A DNA stretch of 64,000 nucleotides from Diploptera punctata. Lineage: Eukaryota; Arthropoda; Insecta; Blattodea; Blaberidae. The notes under the pieces were generated by a model that had not been told where the DNA came from, searched no databases, and saw nothing but the letters and a program-made list of their open reading frames with translations. Shown here in pieces: positions 29,383 through 40,186 of the stretch. Position 1 is the first letter of the stretch; each line of letters starts with the position of its first letter. The position numbers and the translations under genes are program-made. The DNA is taken from NCBI GenBank assembly GCA_030220185.1, contig JASPKZ010004953.1:466001-530000 (forward strand), given 5' to 3'.

Positions 29383-29698
29383 TACCTTGTCACGCAGCGG
29401 GCCCGGGTTTGATCCCCGGTCGGGGCAGTTTTTCTGGGTGAGGTTTTTATCGGGGGGTTTTCCTCATCTGTAAGACAAATGTCAGGAAAACTTTAAGGCC
29501 CAAACGGTCCCCGAAATCATATGGCCAACATCATCATCTCATCCTTATCATCATCATCATCATCTTTCACCGGTGTGGAAAGCAACGGGAAGCTACCACA
29601 CCTACAATTCCCTAGTAAAGCTGCAAAGTATAGCATGGAAATGCTATGATTGCAGTGAAGGACCTGCCTTCGGGCAGAATTACTATGGATGGATGGAG
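29383..29698 (+). mobile_element. SINE-1, 5'-truncated copy with TSD
   Basis: Starts inside the tRNA-like head at ACCTTGTCACGC and keeps the B box, body and GGAT tail. It is flanked by a 10-bp duplication ATGTAAAATC (29373-29382 and 29699-29708). 5' truncation with a target duplication is evidence for LINE-type retrotransposition. Confidence 0.93.
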
Positions 29699-29844
29699 AT
29701 GTAAAATCAAATGGTACTATCATGATTACTCTTAAGGTACATATCGGTCCGAGCTCTAAACAGCTAGAAAGGAAGCTGTGTTTACCGTAAACAATAAATA
29801 TTCCGAATGAGGGAGTTGTTAGCATTTAAGGAAGGTAACCATTG

Positions 29845-30131
29845 CAACATGCCAAAGAAAATGGAGAGGAAAATACTTGGCATATCACTGAGAGATAAAA
29901 TTTCAAATCAGAGACTACACTTCACTAGAAAATGTCGTGCAACGCGCTACAGTGATAAAATTGAAATGGGCTGGCCACGTAGCGAGACAGCAACACGGCA
30001 GATGGGCACAAGAAACCACCATGTGGGACCTCTACACAGGCAGAAGATCACAAGGCCGACCCAGACGCAGATGGGCAGTCGATTTCAAGGAAGAACTAGG
30101 TGTACAATGATCCATCACCGCCTGCAATAGA
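29845..30131 (+). mobile_element. LINE-I fragment: post-RT C-terminus
   Basis: After KKMERKILGISLRDK a frameshift leads to KLKWAGHVARQQHGRWAQET, then TGRRSQGRPRRRWAVDF and EELGVQ stop. The WAGH...GRPxRRW order is the non-LTR post-RT end. The family differs from LINE-A to -F. Confidence 0.82.
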
Positions 30132-30549
30132 AGTGCGCAACAACAAATAAGTGGAACAATCAGTACCTAAACAGTAAGTACAACCAGTGAGCTAACCATA
30201 GGTTACTAGCAGAATCAATTCATAAAGAAAACAAAAGTGCACCGTTAAAAAAGTAAAAAAACATTGAGTTCAATCACAGACTGCACAATATTGCCAACCT
30301 AAAAGTCCTTTAAATCACAAGAGTAGGCTTAGAACAGTGCTATTCGTTCATAAGGAGTTGCCAAATTATTTTTTTTTTAAATTAGTAAAAACTTAATCTA
30401 TCTATAATGGCGTAGCCCATTTATTGAGCTACAGCCTCTCCTCTCTGAGGAGTCACTAGACTAAGTTAATTTTTCAGTTCCCTTATTTGCTCACAGATGT
30501 CATGCGGTCAACACACCGACTCAATGAGACATCTAACAGGCAACTAAGT
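30132..30549. other. No recognisable feature
   Basis: Part of 30385-30549 may be the alternative 3' end of the following SINE-4 variant, but I cannot define it. Confidence 0.4.
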
Positions 30550-30787
30550 TATTACTAGGACGTTGATGTTGGTAAAATTTGCTTAGAGGCCTTTTTATTC
30601 AGGCTTAAGGATCTTTTACGAGCCTGTAAATCTTGAGACTTGGGACCCACGGCTTAAAGTCCCTCCCGGAGAACTTGTTCCTTGGATTTTTCCATCCTAA
30701 AAAAATCCATCGACCCCGGCCGGGTTTGAATCCGCGACCCTCGGAACCAGAGGCAAGGGGCATAACCACTAGTCCACCGCGGCCTAA
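30550..30787 (-). mobile_element. SINE-4 variant copy
   Basis: The tRNA-like head (GGCCGCGGTGGACTAGTGG in minus orientation) and the first half of the body match SINE-4, but the 3' half is replaced. It lies against the left arm of the large inverted repeat. Confidence 0.8.
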
Positions 30788-30830
30788 TTCCGTACTTTAA
30801 AATATACAGAAAATGATTCAAATACTTTTC

Positions 30831-31640
30831 TTTTTTTGCGTAATAGTGCTTTTTGTCGTACTTACAGCAATGGCGACCATGATTGAAAGTTCAACTTCCT
30901 ACATTTCGGGGTTGCCAACCTAAATAACTATACTGTAATAAAAATAACTATACTGTAATATTACATATTACAAACACGCGTGTGGGAAGTAAAACTAGTG
31001 CCCTCGACGTATACTACATACAATGTATATACAAAGAAAATATCCAAAAGATAGTGTTAATATACATTATACGAATCAAATCACTGCATTTTAAATGAAC
31101 TGAACTTTATTTGAAACAATATAAAACAATAAATACGTACTTGCCGCCATTTTATCACTAAATTGGTCTCACGGCCTCCTATTGTTTCAGCTAATAAACA
31201 TTGTCCACACTGTTAACGTTAATCATTTGTTTATAATGAACGCAAATATTTCAAACAAAGATATTATTTTACTATAAAATAAAATAAGTTAAAATATCTT
31301 CTTAGGTAAAATCCGTCGTCCTCAACTTTAAAAATATGTGATCTTTATGCCTGTAGGCTTTTCAGGACATCCGTCCCATCTTCAGCAGTTCATTCTTCGC
31401 TACAGCATCCAGGTTGATGTTTGATGCTGCTGGTCCTAATGTGGCTTTGTCTTGACTTGTTTGTTATTTTGAAAACACCATCGCGCAAAAAAATAATGTA
31501 CAACGCATATTTGTGAAGCGTTTTACAGAATCTCTGAAATTAAAAACCTCGTTCTCGCTCGGTTTTTAAACATTTTCCTCAATTCTGTAAAAACCACATC
31601 CAAACCTCTCATCGTAATATACTATTATTGACTGCATGTG
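30831..31640 (-). repeat. Large inverted repeat, left arm
   Basis: Matches 34375-35360 in inverse orientation, including GCGACCATGATT, TTTCGGGGTTGCCAACC, CACGCGTGTGGGAAGTAAAA and AACAGTGTGG blocks. Both ends of the core carry inverted TTTTTTTGCG...GTGTTTT-like termini (30831 and about 31490), suggesting a non-autonomous DNA transposon inside. It is interrupted by a Penelope-like arm at 31278-31457. Confidence 0.75.
31278..31457 (-). mobile_element. Penelope-like arm, solo fragment
   Basis: Same family as the 31897-32271 arms, with hairpin GGGAC/GTCCT (31364-31377) between CTGAAGA (31379-31385) and GAAA (31360-31363) on the minus strand. It splits the left arm of the large inverted repeat. 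Confidence 0.65.
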
Positions 31641-31896
31641 GTTGTTTAGGTTATGATAACTATATACACTTCACATGGAATAATTGACAAAGAGTTTGTC
31701 ACTCAGTAACTGTGGGCCTCATTTATGTTGCTTATACCGTGAATTAAAGGCTTAATGCTTGAATGGATGTAGAGCTTCTCTTTTCCGGTCCTTGATTCTC
31801 CGCTGAGATTTCCCTTATATAACGCTTTATTGGAAATAATCCAATGTTGAAGGTTTCTGTAAGATTAAAATTGTTAATGTAATTGTAAAACCAATA

Positions 31897-32110
31897 CTAA
31901 TAAAATTCATTGCTAAAACCGTTGAAGTGGAGAGTCATAAAATAAAATAAGTTAAAATATACCTTCTTAGGTAAGATCCGTCGTCCTCAACTTATAAAAT
32001 ATATATTATTTATGCCTGTAAGCCTTTCAGAACATCCGTTCCATCTTCAGCAGGTCTTTGTTCGTTACAATATCTAGTATGATGGTTGATGCTGCTGGTC
32101 CTAACGTCAC
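31897..32110 (-). mobile_element. Penelope-like palindrome, left arm
   Basis: Near-perfect inverse of 32112-32271 plus 33927-33957, with only a few bases between the arms. It carries the CTGAAGA-hairpin-GAAA arrangement at about 32025-32050. The start near 31897 (ACTAATAAAATTCATTG) matches the start of the 14166 arm. Confidence 0.7.
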
Positions 32111-32111
32111 G

Positions 32112-33957
32112 ACAACACCACATTAGGACCAGCAGCATCAACCATCAAACTAGATATTGCAGCGAAGAAGGGCCTGCTGAAGATGGAACGGATGTTCTGA
32201 AAGGCCTACAGGCATAAAGAATACATATTTTATATGTTAAGGACGACGGATCTTACCTAAGAAGGTATATTTACTTACTTACTCACTGGCACTATCAAAC
32301 CCTTAGGTTCATGGCCGCACGGACATAAGCTCTCCATACATCCCTATCCTGAGCTAATGCTTTCCAATCATTCCCTGTATAATCTATTTCCCTCAAATCA
32401 TACTTAATGTTGTTCTCCCACCTCATTCTTGGTCTACCAACTTGGCGTTTTCCTTCTGGCTTTCCTACAAGAAGTTTCCATGCACGTCTTTCATTCCCCA
32501 TACGCGCGACATGTCCTGCCCATCTCAGTCTACGAGACTTAACTGTTCTTATTATATCTGGCTTCGTATAAAGACTATGTAGTTCATTGTTATGGAGTCT
32601 TCTCCATTCACCTGTCTGTTCATCTCTCTTTGGTCCAAAAATTTTCCTAAGAACTTTATTATCAAATACTCGTAATCTCATTTCCTCCCTTAAAGTAAGA
32701 GTCCATGTTTCGCACCCATATAATATAACTGGTAGAATAATAGTTTTATATATTTTCAGTTTAACGTTTTTTGAAAGGAGTTGGGACATCAAGAGTCTCT
32801 GCAATGCATAATAGCATGCATCTCCAGAATTGAGCCTATGTTTAATTTCTTTGTGCATCTCATTCCTATTTGTGATTATTGTTCCTAGGTATTTGAATTC
32901 AGCCACTTCCTCAAAATTTCCCTCATTTGTCATTAGCTGTCCATTTCCATTATATACTGAATTTCTACGTGTGACCATATATTTAGTTTTACTGATATTT
33001 ACTTCCAGTCCTAATTTCTTAGTGTTACTCAATAGTGTGTGCGTGTTGGCCTTTAGTATCTCCTCGCTATCGGCCAGTAGTACTACATCATCAGCATAAA
33101 CTAACATCTTATTAATACCATTCAGTTGTAAGCCTTCCTCATTCTCTAAAAGGTTTAATTGCATGCCTCTAGTGTACAAATTAACTAGTAGAGGAGAGAT
33201 AGTGCAACTCTTTGTGCCATTTTAGAGACACAATTCGTCTAGTTCTCGTCAAAACAACTTTTTAAGACGTTTTCCGAACTCCCAGCAGGATCCTATATAC
33301 TTCTTCTCTCCCTTTTATTGAATCATATGCTTTTTTGAAGTCTACATATAGTTGATGTACAGTAACCATTATATTCCCATTTCTTTTCTAAAATCTGTCT
33401 TATACATAACTAAAAATCTGATCTGTTGTAGACCTGTTTCTTCTAAAGATCGCATTGATGATCTCCTAGAATGTCCATCAATATAGGGAGTAAATTCTGC
33501 TTACTAATATATTTGTTAGAATTTTGGAACGAAGTTGCAAGGTAATGAGATGCCCCTGTAGTTGTTTTCAATCAGTTTTAATCTCCTTTCTTATAAAGTG
33601 GTACGATAATTGATTCCTTCCATTCATCTGGAAGATCCTTCTTTTTCTCTTTTCCCAAATCATACATACTAAGAAGCAACCAGCGTATCTTGTCCATCAT
33701 TTTTGCTCTTCTCCCCTGATTTTATCAGTTCTGCTGGGATCTCATCTGAACCTGATGCTTTATACATCTTCAATTTTTCAACTACCATTTCAACCTCTAA
33801 TTCACTTGGCTCTGTGACTAGCATTTCTGCTGTCTGTAACTTATCCTCCTCAATGTCCTGTTCTGTATGTACATTTAAGAGCTGATTAACTTTTCCATCT
33901 ATTTAATATACCTAAGAAGGTATATTTTAACTTATTTTATTTTATAATTGTAAAAGT
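32112..33957 (+). mobile_element. Penelope-like palindrome, right arm, split by LINE-A
   Basis: The right arm comprises 32112-32271 and 33927-33957, with CTGAAGA (32177-32183), stem GGAAC (32185-32189), loop GGAT, GTTCT (32194-32198) and GAAA (32199-32202). LINE-A sits at 32272-33909 between 17-bp duplications. Confidence 0.7.
32272..33909 (-). mobile_element. LINE-A, 1.64-kb 5'-truncated insertion with 17-bp TSD
   Basis: The longest LINE-A here. A 294-codon frame (33179 to 32295) has RT motif C YADD at residues 28-31, the KYLGTI box, GCETWTLTLREE and the RAAMNLRV end. Upstream (33232-33909), broken frames still hold motif A, YVDFKKAYDS, near 33345. A TTAC-repeat tail lies at 32272-32284. 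The duplications ACCTAAGAAGGTATATT (32255-32271 and 33910-33926) are exact. It is 5'-truncated and frameshifted, so not active. Confidence 0.92.
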
Positions 33958-34034
33958 AGTAATAAATGAGAAGGTACATAGTTCCTTTAGGATTAAAATT
34001 ATTAAGAATATAAATAATAGCATATTACGATGCA

Positions 34035-34370
34035 TGGAGAAGACTACATAACAATGAACTACATGGTCTTTACAGGAAGCCAGATATAATAAGAACAGTT
34101 AAGTCTCGTAGACTGCGATGGGCAGGACATGTTGCACGTATTGGGAATGAAAGACTTGCATGGAAGCTTCTTGTAGGAAAGCCAGAGGGAAAACGACCAG
34201 TTGGTAGACCAAGTATGAGGTGGGAGAATAACATTAACTATGATTTGAGGGAAGTAGATTATACAGGGAATGATTGGAAAGCATTAGCTCAGGATAGGGA
34301 TGTATGGAGAGCTTATGTCCGTGCGGTCATGAACCTACGGGTTCGATAGTGCCAGTGAGTAAGTAAGTAA
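34035..34370 (+). mobile_element. LINE-A, short 5'-truncated insertion with 15-bp TSD
   Basis: 336 bp of 3' end encoding NNELHGLYRKPDIIRTVKSR, RRLRWAGHVARI, RPVGRPSMRWENN and RAVMNLRVR, then a GTAA-repeat tail. Exact duplications GCATATTACGATGCA (34020-34034 and 34371-34385) flank it. The coding remnant has no disabling change, suggesting a recent insertion. Confidence 0.93.
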
Positions 34371-34374
34371 GCAT

Positions 34375-35360
34375 ATTACGATGCAAGGTTAGGAAGTGTT
34401 TTTTACAGAATAGAGGAAAATGTTTAAAACCCGAGCGACAGCGATAATTTTAATTTCCGAGATTCTGTAAAATACTTCACAAACGTGCGTTGTACATTCC
34501 TTTTTGCGGGACGGTGTTTTCAAAATAGTAAAATAATAACATCTTTGTTGAAAATATTTTGTTCATTATAAACAATTGCCGCGGTGGACTAGTGGTTATG
34601 CTCCTTGCCTCTGGTTCCGAGGGTCGCGGGTTCAAACCCGGGCGGGATCGATGGATTTTTAGGATGAAAAAATCCAAGGAGAAAGTCCTGCGGGACGGAA
34701 TTTTAGCCGTGGGTCCCGAGTCTGAAGATTTTCAGGCTCGTAAATGATCCTTAAGCCTGAATAAAAAGGCCTCTAAGCAAAATTTACCGAATTTTCTCGT
34801 CCTAATACTACCTTGGTTTCCTAGATGTCAGTATGAGGCGGAACGCTGACCACGGACCACTCAAATGGCATCTATACGAAAACAAGTGTAACTAAATTAG
34901 TATGGTTCAAATTCTTCCCTGTAGGGGGAGAGTGGCTAAATCTCTGTTAAGGGAAACATGGGCTTACAAGATACAAGAAGACTAACGTTAACAGTGTGGG
35001 CAATGTTTATTAGTTGAAATAACAGGAGGCCGTGAGACCAATTTAGTTCTGAAAAAGCGGCAAGTACGTATTTATTGTTTCAGTTCATTTAAAATGCAGT
35101 AATTTGTTTCGTATAGTGTATATTAACACTACCTTTTGAATATTTTTTTGTATACAGGCCTACATTGTACGTAGTATACATAGAGGGCAGTGGTTTTACT
35201 TCCCACACGCGTGTTTGTAATATGTAATATTACAGTATAGTTATTTTATTACAGATTAATTATTTAGGTTGGCAACCCCGAAATGTAGGAAATGGAACTT
35301 TTAATCATGGTCGCCATTCCTGCAGGTACGACAAACGCACTATCGCGCAAAAAAATAATA
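34375..35360 (+). repeat. Large inverted repeat, right arm
   Basis: The inverse of 30831-31640. It contains a SINE-4 insertion at about 34575-34977. Its core ends with TTTTTGCGGGACGGTG near 34503 and the complement of TTTTTTTGCGCGATAGTG near 35350. Confidence 0.75.
34575..34977 (+). mobile_element. SINE-4, full copy
   Basis: tRNA-like head with GGTTCAAACCCGGG and a full body ending GGGAAACATGGGCTTACAAG. The empty-site counterpart is at about 31215-31225 in the left arm, which shows that the SINE inserted after the inverted copies formed. Confidence 0.92.
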
Positions 35361-35544
35361 TATGAGAAAATGTATTTAATCGAAAAATAGGAATGAAAAT
35401 TAAGTTCGTCAATTTTTGTTCAGCCGAAGGAAATAAAGGAGTTGTTAAAAAAAACTAACCAGGAACTAATCAGTAAATATTATAATATATTAATTTAATG
35501 TAGGCCTGTAACCAATTGTGTAATTTATAAAACGAACTAACTAT

Positions 35545-35975
35545 TTAACTCTTGAACTCGGAGTTTCATTGTCCTCGGTTAATGTTTTTCAATCATATCC
35601 TGTATAATTCACCACTCTCAAATAATGGTTAATGTTATTCTCCTACCACATTCTTGGCCTACCTACTGGACTCTTTCCCTCTGGCTATCTTACAAGAAGT
35701 TTCCATGCTTCTCTTTCATTCTCCATTCATGTCACATGTCCTGTCCATCGAAAACTAACACTTATTTGTTCTCATTGCTATGATTTCCCATAAATATCAC
35801 ATAGCTTAGAGTTATGTAGTTTTCTCCATTCACCTGTTTATATCTGTTTGGCCTTAATATTTTCCTAAGCACTTTATTCTCAAATACTCGAAATATTTGC
35901 TTCTCCTTTAAAGTAAGATACAACTATATTTCGCATCCAAATACAATTGGAATAATCTATAGAGTTTTCTAAATA
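35545..35975 (-). mobile_element. LINE-A 3' fragment, old
   Basis: Follows LINE-A from the RPRMRW region to beyond the GCETWTL region, but with many substitutions and indels. The 3'-terminal RVRQ end is degenerate. Confidence 0.8.
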
Positions 35976-36000
35976 TAATTCTGTAATTTTTAACAGATAT

Positions 36001-36344
36001 CCATCCATCCATAGTAATTCTGCCCGAGGGCAGGTCTTTCACTGCAATCATAGCATTTTCCTACTATGCTTTGCATCTTTACTACGGAATTGTAGGTGTG
36101 GTAGCTTCCCGTTGCTTTCCACACCGGTGAAGGATGAAGATGATGATGATAATGATAAGAATGATGATGATGGCCATATGATTTCGGGGACCGTTTGAGC
36201 CCTAAAGTTTTCCTGACATTTGTCTTACAGGTGAGGAAAAACCCCGATTAAAAACCTCACCAAAAAAAAATTCCCCGACCGCGGATCGAACCGGGCCCGT
36301 TGCGTGACAAGGCAGCACGCTACCTCGAGACCACAGCGGTGGAC
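36001..36344 (-). mobile_element. SINE-1 copy
   Basis: Full copy on the minus strand from the CCATCC-repeat tail to the head GTCCACCGCTGTGG. A short ACAGA repeat on both sides may be part of the target duplication. Confidence 0.9.
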
Positions 36345-36387
36345 AGAGAAAAAGTACTGAAATAAAAATAAGATTAATTGTGTTCCT

Positions 36388-36592
36388 GTAAAGTAAAGTA
36401 AAAGCGACGATATCCCTCTACAGGCCATAGGAGACCCTGATGTAGTAAGAGGTTAAGGTTCCCACTTTTTATAGATAATCAATACTTGGTGTCAGCCCTG
36501 CGTGACGGCCGACTTTATCCCCAGAACAGGCGTCTGGTACTCATTTCAGTTAGAGGCTGAGTTGACTTCGGGCCATGGTGCTACCAAAAGGT
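36388..36592 (-). mobile_element. SINE-3, 5'-truncated diverged copy
   Basis: Body of SINE-3 on the minus strand with AAAGTAAAGTAAAA tail. The tRNA-like head is missing. Confidence 0.85.
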
Positions 36593-36761
36593 GTACACAT
36601 TCTAAATATACCGTGTGTGCATAAAATAATATAGTAGTTTCAAGTAATAATATTATCACTCAGATGAGGCGTATAAAGTTGTGTGTGGACTAAAGAGAAA
36701 CAAGGAAGAAGATAGTTTTAGTTGTGAGAGTGAGCGGATAGCTTTCTTTTGTTTTGTTTCT

Positions 36762-37367
36762 ATGGCAACAATAATAACAAAGATGGCAACTACTCAACAG
36801 AAAGCGTTTTGTGTTTTGCTGTTTGAGAGTTGTAAATCAGTTGTGACAGTTCAACGTGCGTTTAATCGTGATCCCCCCCAGTGCCAACAACATCCGCTGA
36901 TGGCATAATTAGTTCGCAACGACCGGTTGGCTGTGTAAAGGCAAAAGTGTGGGACGACCAAGAGTGTGTTGTTGCTGCTGCAACATTTCAAGCACAAAGT
37001 CAGCGTAATCAGTGGGCTTTAGAGCCTGTAACAATTGTAAACGGTAGGGCGCATATGTAAGCGTTTTTCATAAGACCATCCACACTTTCATTACTGGATT
37101 GGTCGTCATGGTCCAGATGACAGCGCTTATCTCCAGTGGCCTCCTAGATCACCGGATCTCACGCATGCGATTTTTTCCTTTGGGGTTTTGTAAAGGACAG
37201 AGTCTACGCGCCTCCATTGCCTGCTGACCTGCCCGAGTTGAGAGACAGGATTCGAGAGGCTGTTGCTGCCATCAATCCAGACTTGCTTATTAATGTATGG
37301 GAAGAATTAGCCTACAGGTTGGATGTGTGTCATGTAACAAATGGGGCTCACATTGAACACCTATGAA
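36762..37367 (+). pseudogene. Mariner-like transposase, internally deleted
   Basis: N-terminal part MATTQQKAFCVLLFESCKSV and VQRAFNRDPP is a helix-turn-helix region of the insect DUF4817 type. After a frameshift, CKGKSVGRPR can be read. The catalytic core is deleted. From 37097 the C-terminal part reads HYWIGRHGP, WPPRSPDLT, FFPLGF/LWG-like, then VYAPPLPADLPELRDRI (frames mixed) and the end RLDVCHVTNGAHIEHL stop. Element ends are not defined. It cannot make an active protein. Confidence 0.8.
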
Positions 37368-37439
37368 CTTATAATGTAAACTGGAGATGTTATTCTTTCA
37401 TTTAACATTACTGAACTTAGGCCTACTTAATACAGGCTT

Positions 37440-38527
37440 TCCACTTTACAGCAGTTTTTCCTTGATTCCTGCTTTCCAGAGATTCCTATCTTCCCATTGA
37501 CCATCTTCCATACCCCTCTTCATCATGGCATCATATATTCCCTCATACCATGCTCTTCTACTTCTCCCCCTCTTCCTTCTGCTTGGTACCATCCAATCTA
37601 ACACCTGTTTAGGCCACTGGTCTTCCTATATCCGTTGTACATGTCCATACCATTGTAGAGCTCTCTTTGTTATCCTATCGATAACAGTTTCTTGTGCATC
37701 CATTTCTTGTCTGATATATTATTTCGAATATGTTGTAGCCTGGATATTCTCATACTTCTCCGTAAGTACATCCATTTCTGTCGCCAATATTCTTTTCTGC
37801 ATCCTTCCATTTATTGTCCAGCTTTCTGATCCATATGTAAGTATACTTTCTATTATTGTCTGTATAATCTTTTTTTTTTGTTTTTCTGGTCAAATTTCTA
37901 TTCCATAAAAGACCATTCACGGATCTAATCGCCTTCCTTGCACAATTTACTCTGTTAACAATATCTTTTTCACAAGTAGCAGATTTATCTATTACAGATC
38001 CAAGATATTTAAATTCTTCAACACATTTTATTATCATATTATTTATTTGTAGAACTTCTGAATTTCCTCCGATTACCATGTATTCTGTTTTAATATAATT
38101 TATCTTCAGTCCACCTACCTCGAATGCATCGACCAACTTTCTAATAATATATTCTATATCTTCTTTATCTTGTCCTATTATAATCTGGTCATCAGCGAAT
38201 AATAAATTGTGCAGTAAATGGCCATTAATGTTGATTCCCATTCCCCTACATGACTTATTCCATTTCATTAATACATCTTCTAAACATATCTTGAACAATG
38301 TTGGTGACATCCCGCATCCTTGTCTTAATCCTTTTGTTATATCAAATTCTGAGAATACTCTATTTCCAACCTTAATACTTGCTTTACAATCATACATTCT
38401 TTTTATAAAATGTACAAGAGATTTAGGCATTCGAAACTTCTTCATTGCCACCCAGAGCTTGTTGGTGGGTACAGACAGAGTCATATGCCTTTTCCAGGTC
38501 TATAAATGCCATATGCACTTATTTTCC
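37440..38527 (-). mobile_element. LINE-B fragment with RT motifs A-C
   Basis: Starts upstream with motif A AFIDLEKAYDS (about 38500), a frameshift, then a 244-codon frame with motif B GLRQGCGMSP at residues 52-61 and motif C FADD at residues 96-99, then YLGSVIDKSA and LLWNRNLTRKTKKK. After another frameshift (near 37880) the post-RT end QWYGHVQRI, KQVLDWMVPS and RKRGRSRRAW runs to 37449. The endonuclease half is missing. It is the most complete LINE-B in the window. Confidence 0.9.
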
Positions 38528-39240
38528 TTTTGCCATTTAACATGAGTTTTGTCATAGTTAGTTAAAGCCTAGTTAGCGCCTTTAAAATTGCTATATTCTT
38601 TTATGTACACCCTGTATTATACATATTAATGAAAATTGTGTGTATGCTTCAGGGTGTTGGAGTAATAAGCAAATGAATCCATTTGAACTCAGAATTGCAG
38701 GAAAGACGGATAAAGAATTCTGTGATTTTCCATTAGAGGTTGTTTGTTTTCTTGTACACTGTCCAAATGTTTTGCTTTCGAGAAACGAATGATGAAGCCT
38801 TAATAACTTGTAGCTGTCTGCTTCTGGCAAGCTTGAGGCCACCAAAAGGCCAGAAAACTCCGCAGTTATGTTTTCTATTTCTGGAACGTATACTCTCGGC
38901 CAAATGCAACGCATCCTGGAATACGTCTCCCATGTGCGATCGTACATTGCCTCCAATTTTTCCCGCTTATGTTGGTTCGAAACTTTAGAATTCGATTCAG
39001 TCATTTTAGAATTCAGTTTTTAATTACCAGGAAACATTGTTAATGTTACATTGTAGGCATATAAATAATTTTAATTCAAGATAAATTAACAATCGAAAAA
39101 AATTCTGAATATTTTTCATTCTCACGTTTTTCTTGAAAGTAAATAAAAATTATAAATGAACAAACCCATAAGTTATTTGTTCACTATATAATTGATGAAT
39201 TAAAAAATAATATAGGCTCACAAGAATCTATATATATATG
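38528..39240. other. Unassigned; 137-codon ORF on minus strand (38591-39004)
   Basis: The ORF is longer than most chance ORFs here, but I recognise no domain. The plus strand also has short open frames with CPNVLLSRNE and FSRLCWFET. It could be a degraded transposase or LINE segment. Not supported as a gene. Confidence 0.3.
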
Positions 39241-39244
39241 TATA

Positions 39245-39745
39245 CTAGAAGTCCCGGCCACGCGTTGCTGTGGCTAAAGTATATGTTAAAAATATAAATT
39301 AAGTTGCTGTCTTTCAGCCAGATTACTTAAAACTAATGCTTACACAGAAATTAATAATATTGAAAATAAAATAAACACTGAACACACTTAAATTATGAAA
39401 TAATCAATATTTGTAATTCAATTGATATTCGCGGTTGCAACAAAAAGCACAGCCATCTGGATCTCTCTTTGTTAAATAATAAACCAATTACCTTACCAAA
39501 TTACCTTACACCGCCATCTGTTAGAATCGTATGGAACTCACAGATAATTATAACTCTTTGTTAAATAATAAACAAATAATTTGCAATAAAAAAAATAATG
39601 AGACTCTAAATTTAATTATAAACTACCCTATGTCTCAAGTTGGATCAAACTGCACACAGTGTGCAAAATTGTATTAAAATCGGTTCAGTAGTTTAGGATT
39701 CCATCGCGGACAAACAACGTGACACGAAATTTGTATATATTAAGA
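39245..39745 (-). mobile_element. Helitron-1, non-autonomous, copy 2
   Basis: Minus-strand start TCTTAATATATACAAATTTC after A (39746 on plus is T). It ends with the GCCAC...GTGGC hairpin and CTAG before T. Same ends and content as 6815-7357, in opposite orientation. Confidence 0.9.
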
Positions 39746-39837
39746 TAGGCTAATAAGCTAAGACAAAACAGTTAAGTATCATTTTCTCCTCTGTTTGTCC
39801 ACCATTTTTAGTAGCTATTGTCGAGCCTTTAATGTTA

Positions 39838-40186
39838 TTATAAGTAATGCCACGAGTGATTTCCAAATTATCGATAAATTGGAAATCAAGAGTGGCATTT
39901 GTTAGGATTATTTAACGAATAAAATTAAGCTGTTTACTCACAAATCATTATTTAAATATAGTTATTTTAAAATATTTACATATTTAATGTAAACGGCGAT
40001 GTTTGAAAACAAATGAGAAATGCTTGGATATGTTTCATGCTATTTCATCTATTGCAAGCAGATCATGTTGTTTATTGCTAAATAGGATTGCAATATTGTA
40101 AGATGTACCCTAGTGGATAAAAAATGAAACACATCAAACTGTATTATAACCAACGTTATAGGTTATTAATTATTTTTTAGTAAACA
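39838..40186 (-). repeat. Family A repeat, copy A4 (partial)
   Basis: The 3' end with short-form hairpin (about 39847-39900, arms AATGCCAC/GTGGCATT) is present. The 5' half is lost where Repeat P begins. Its inner part resembles subtype A5. Confidence 0.82.

Noticed and set aside
29517..29825. 102-codon minus-strand ORF with Asp-rich end
   Set aside because: It reads through SINE-1 (ATC repeat gives Asp run) and into flanking DNA.
38640..38750. Possible THAP zinc-finger start on plus strand (short run with MNPFELRIAGKTDKEFC)
   Set aside because: Only one Cys pair fragment and no AVPTIF-like box visible; too weak.
38591..39004. 137-codon minus-strand ORF as a gene
   Set aside because: No recognisable domain, overlapping open frames on the other strand, no splice or promoter signal; could be chance or transposon debris.
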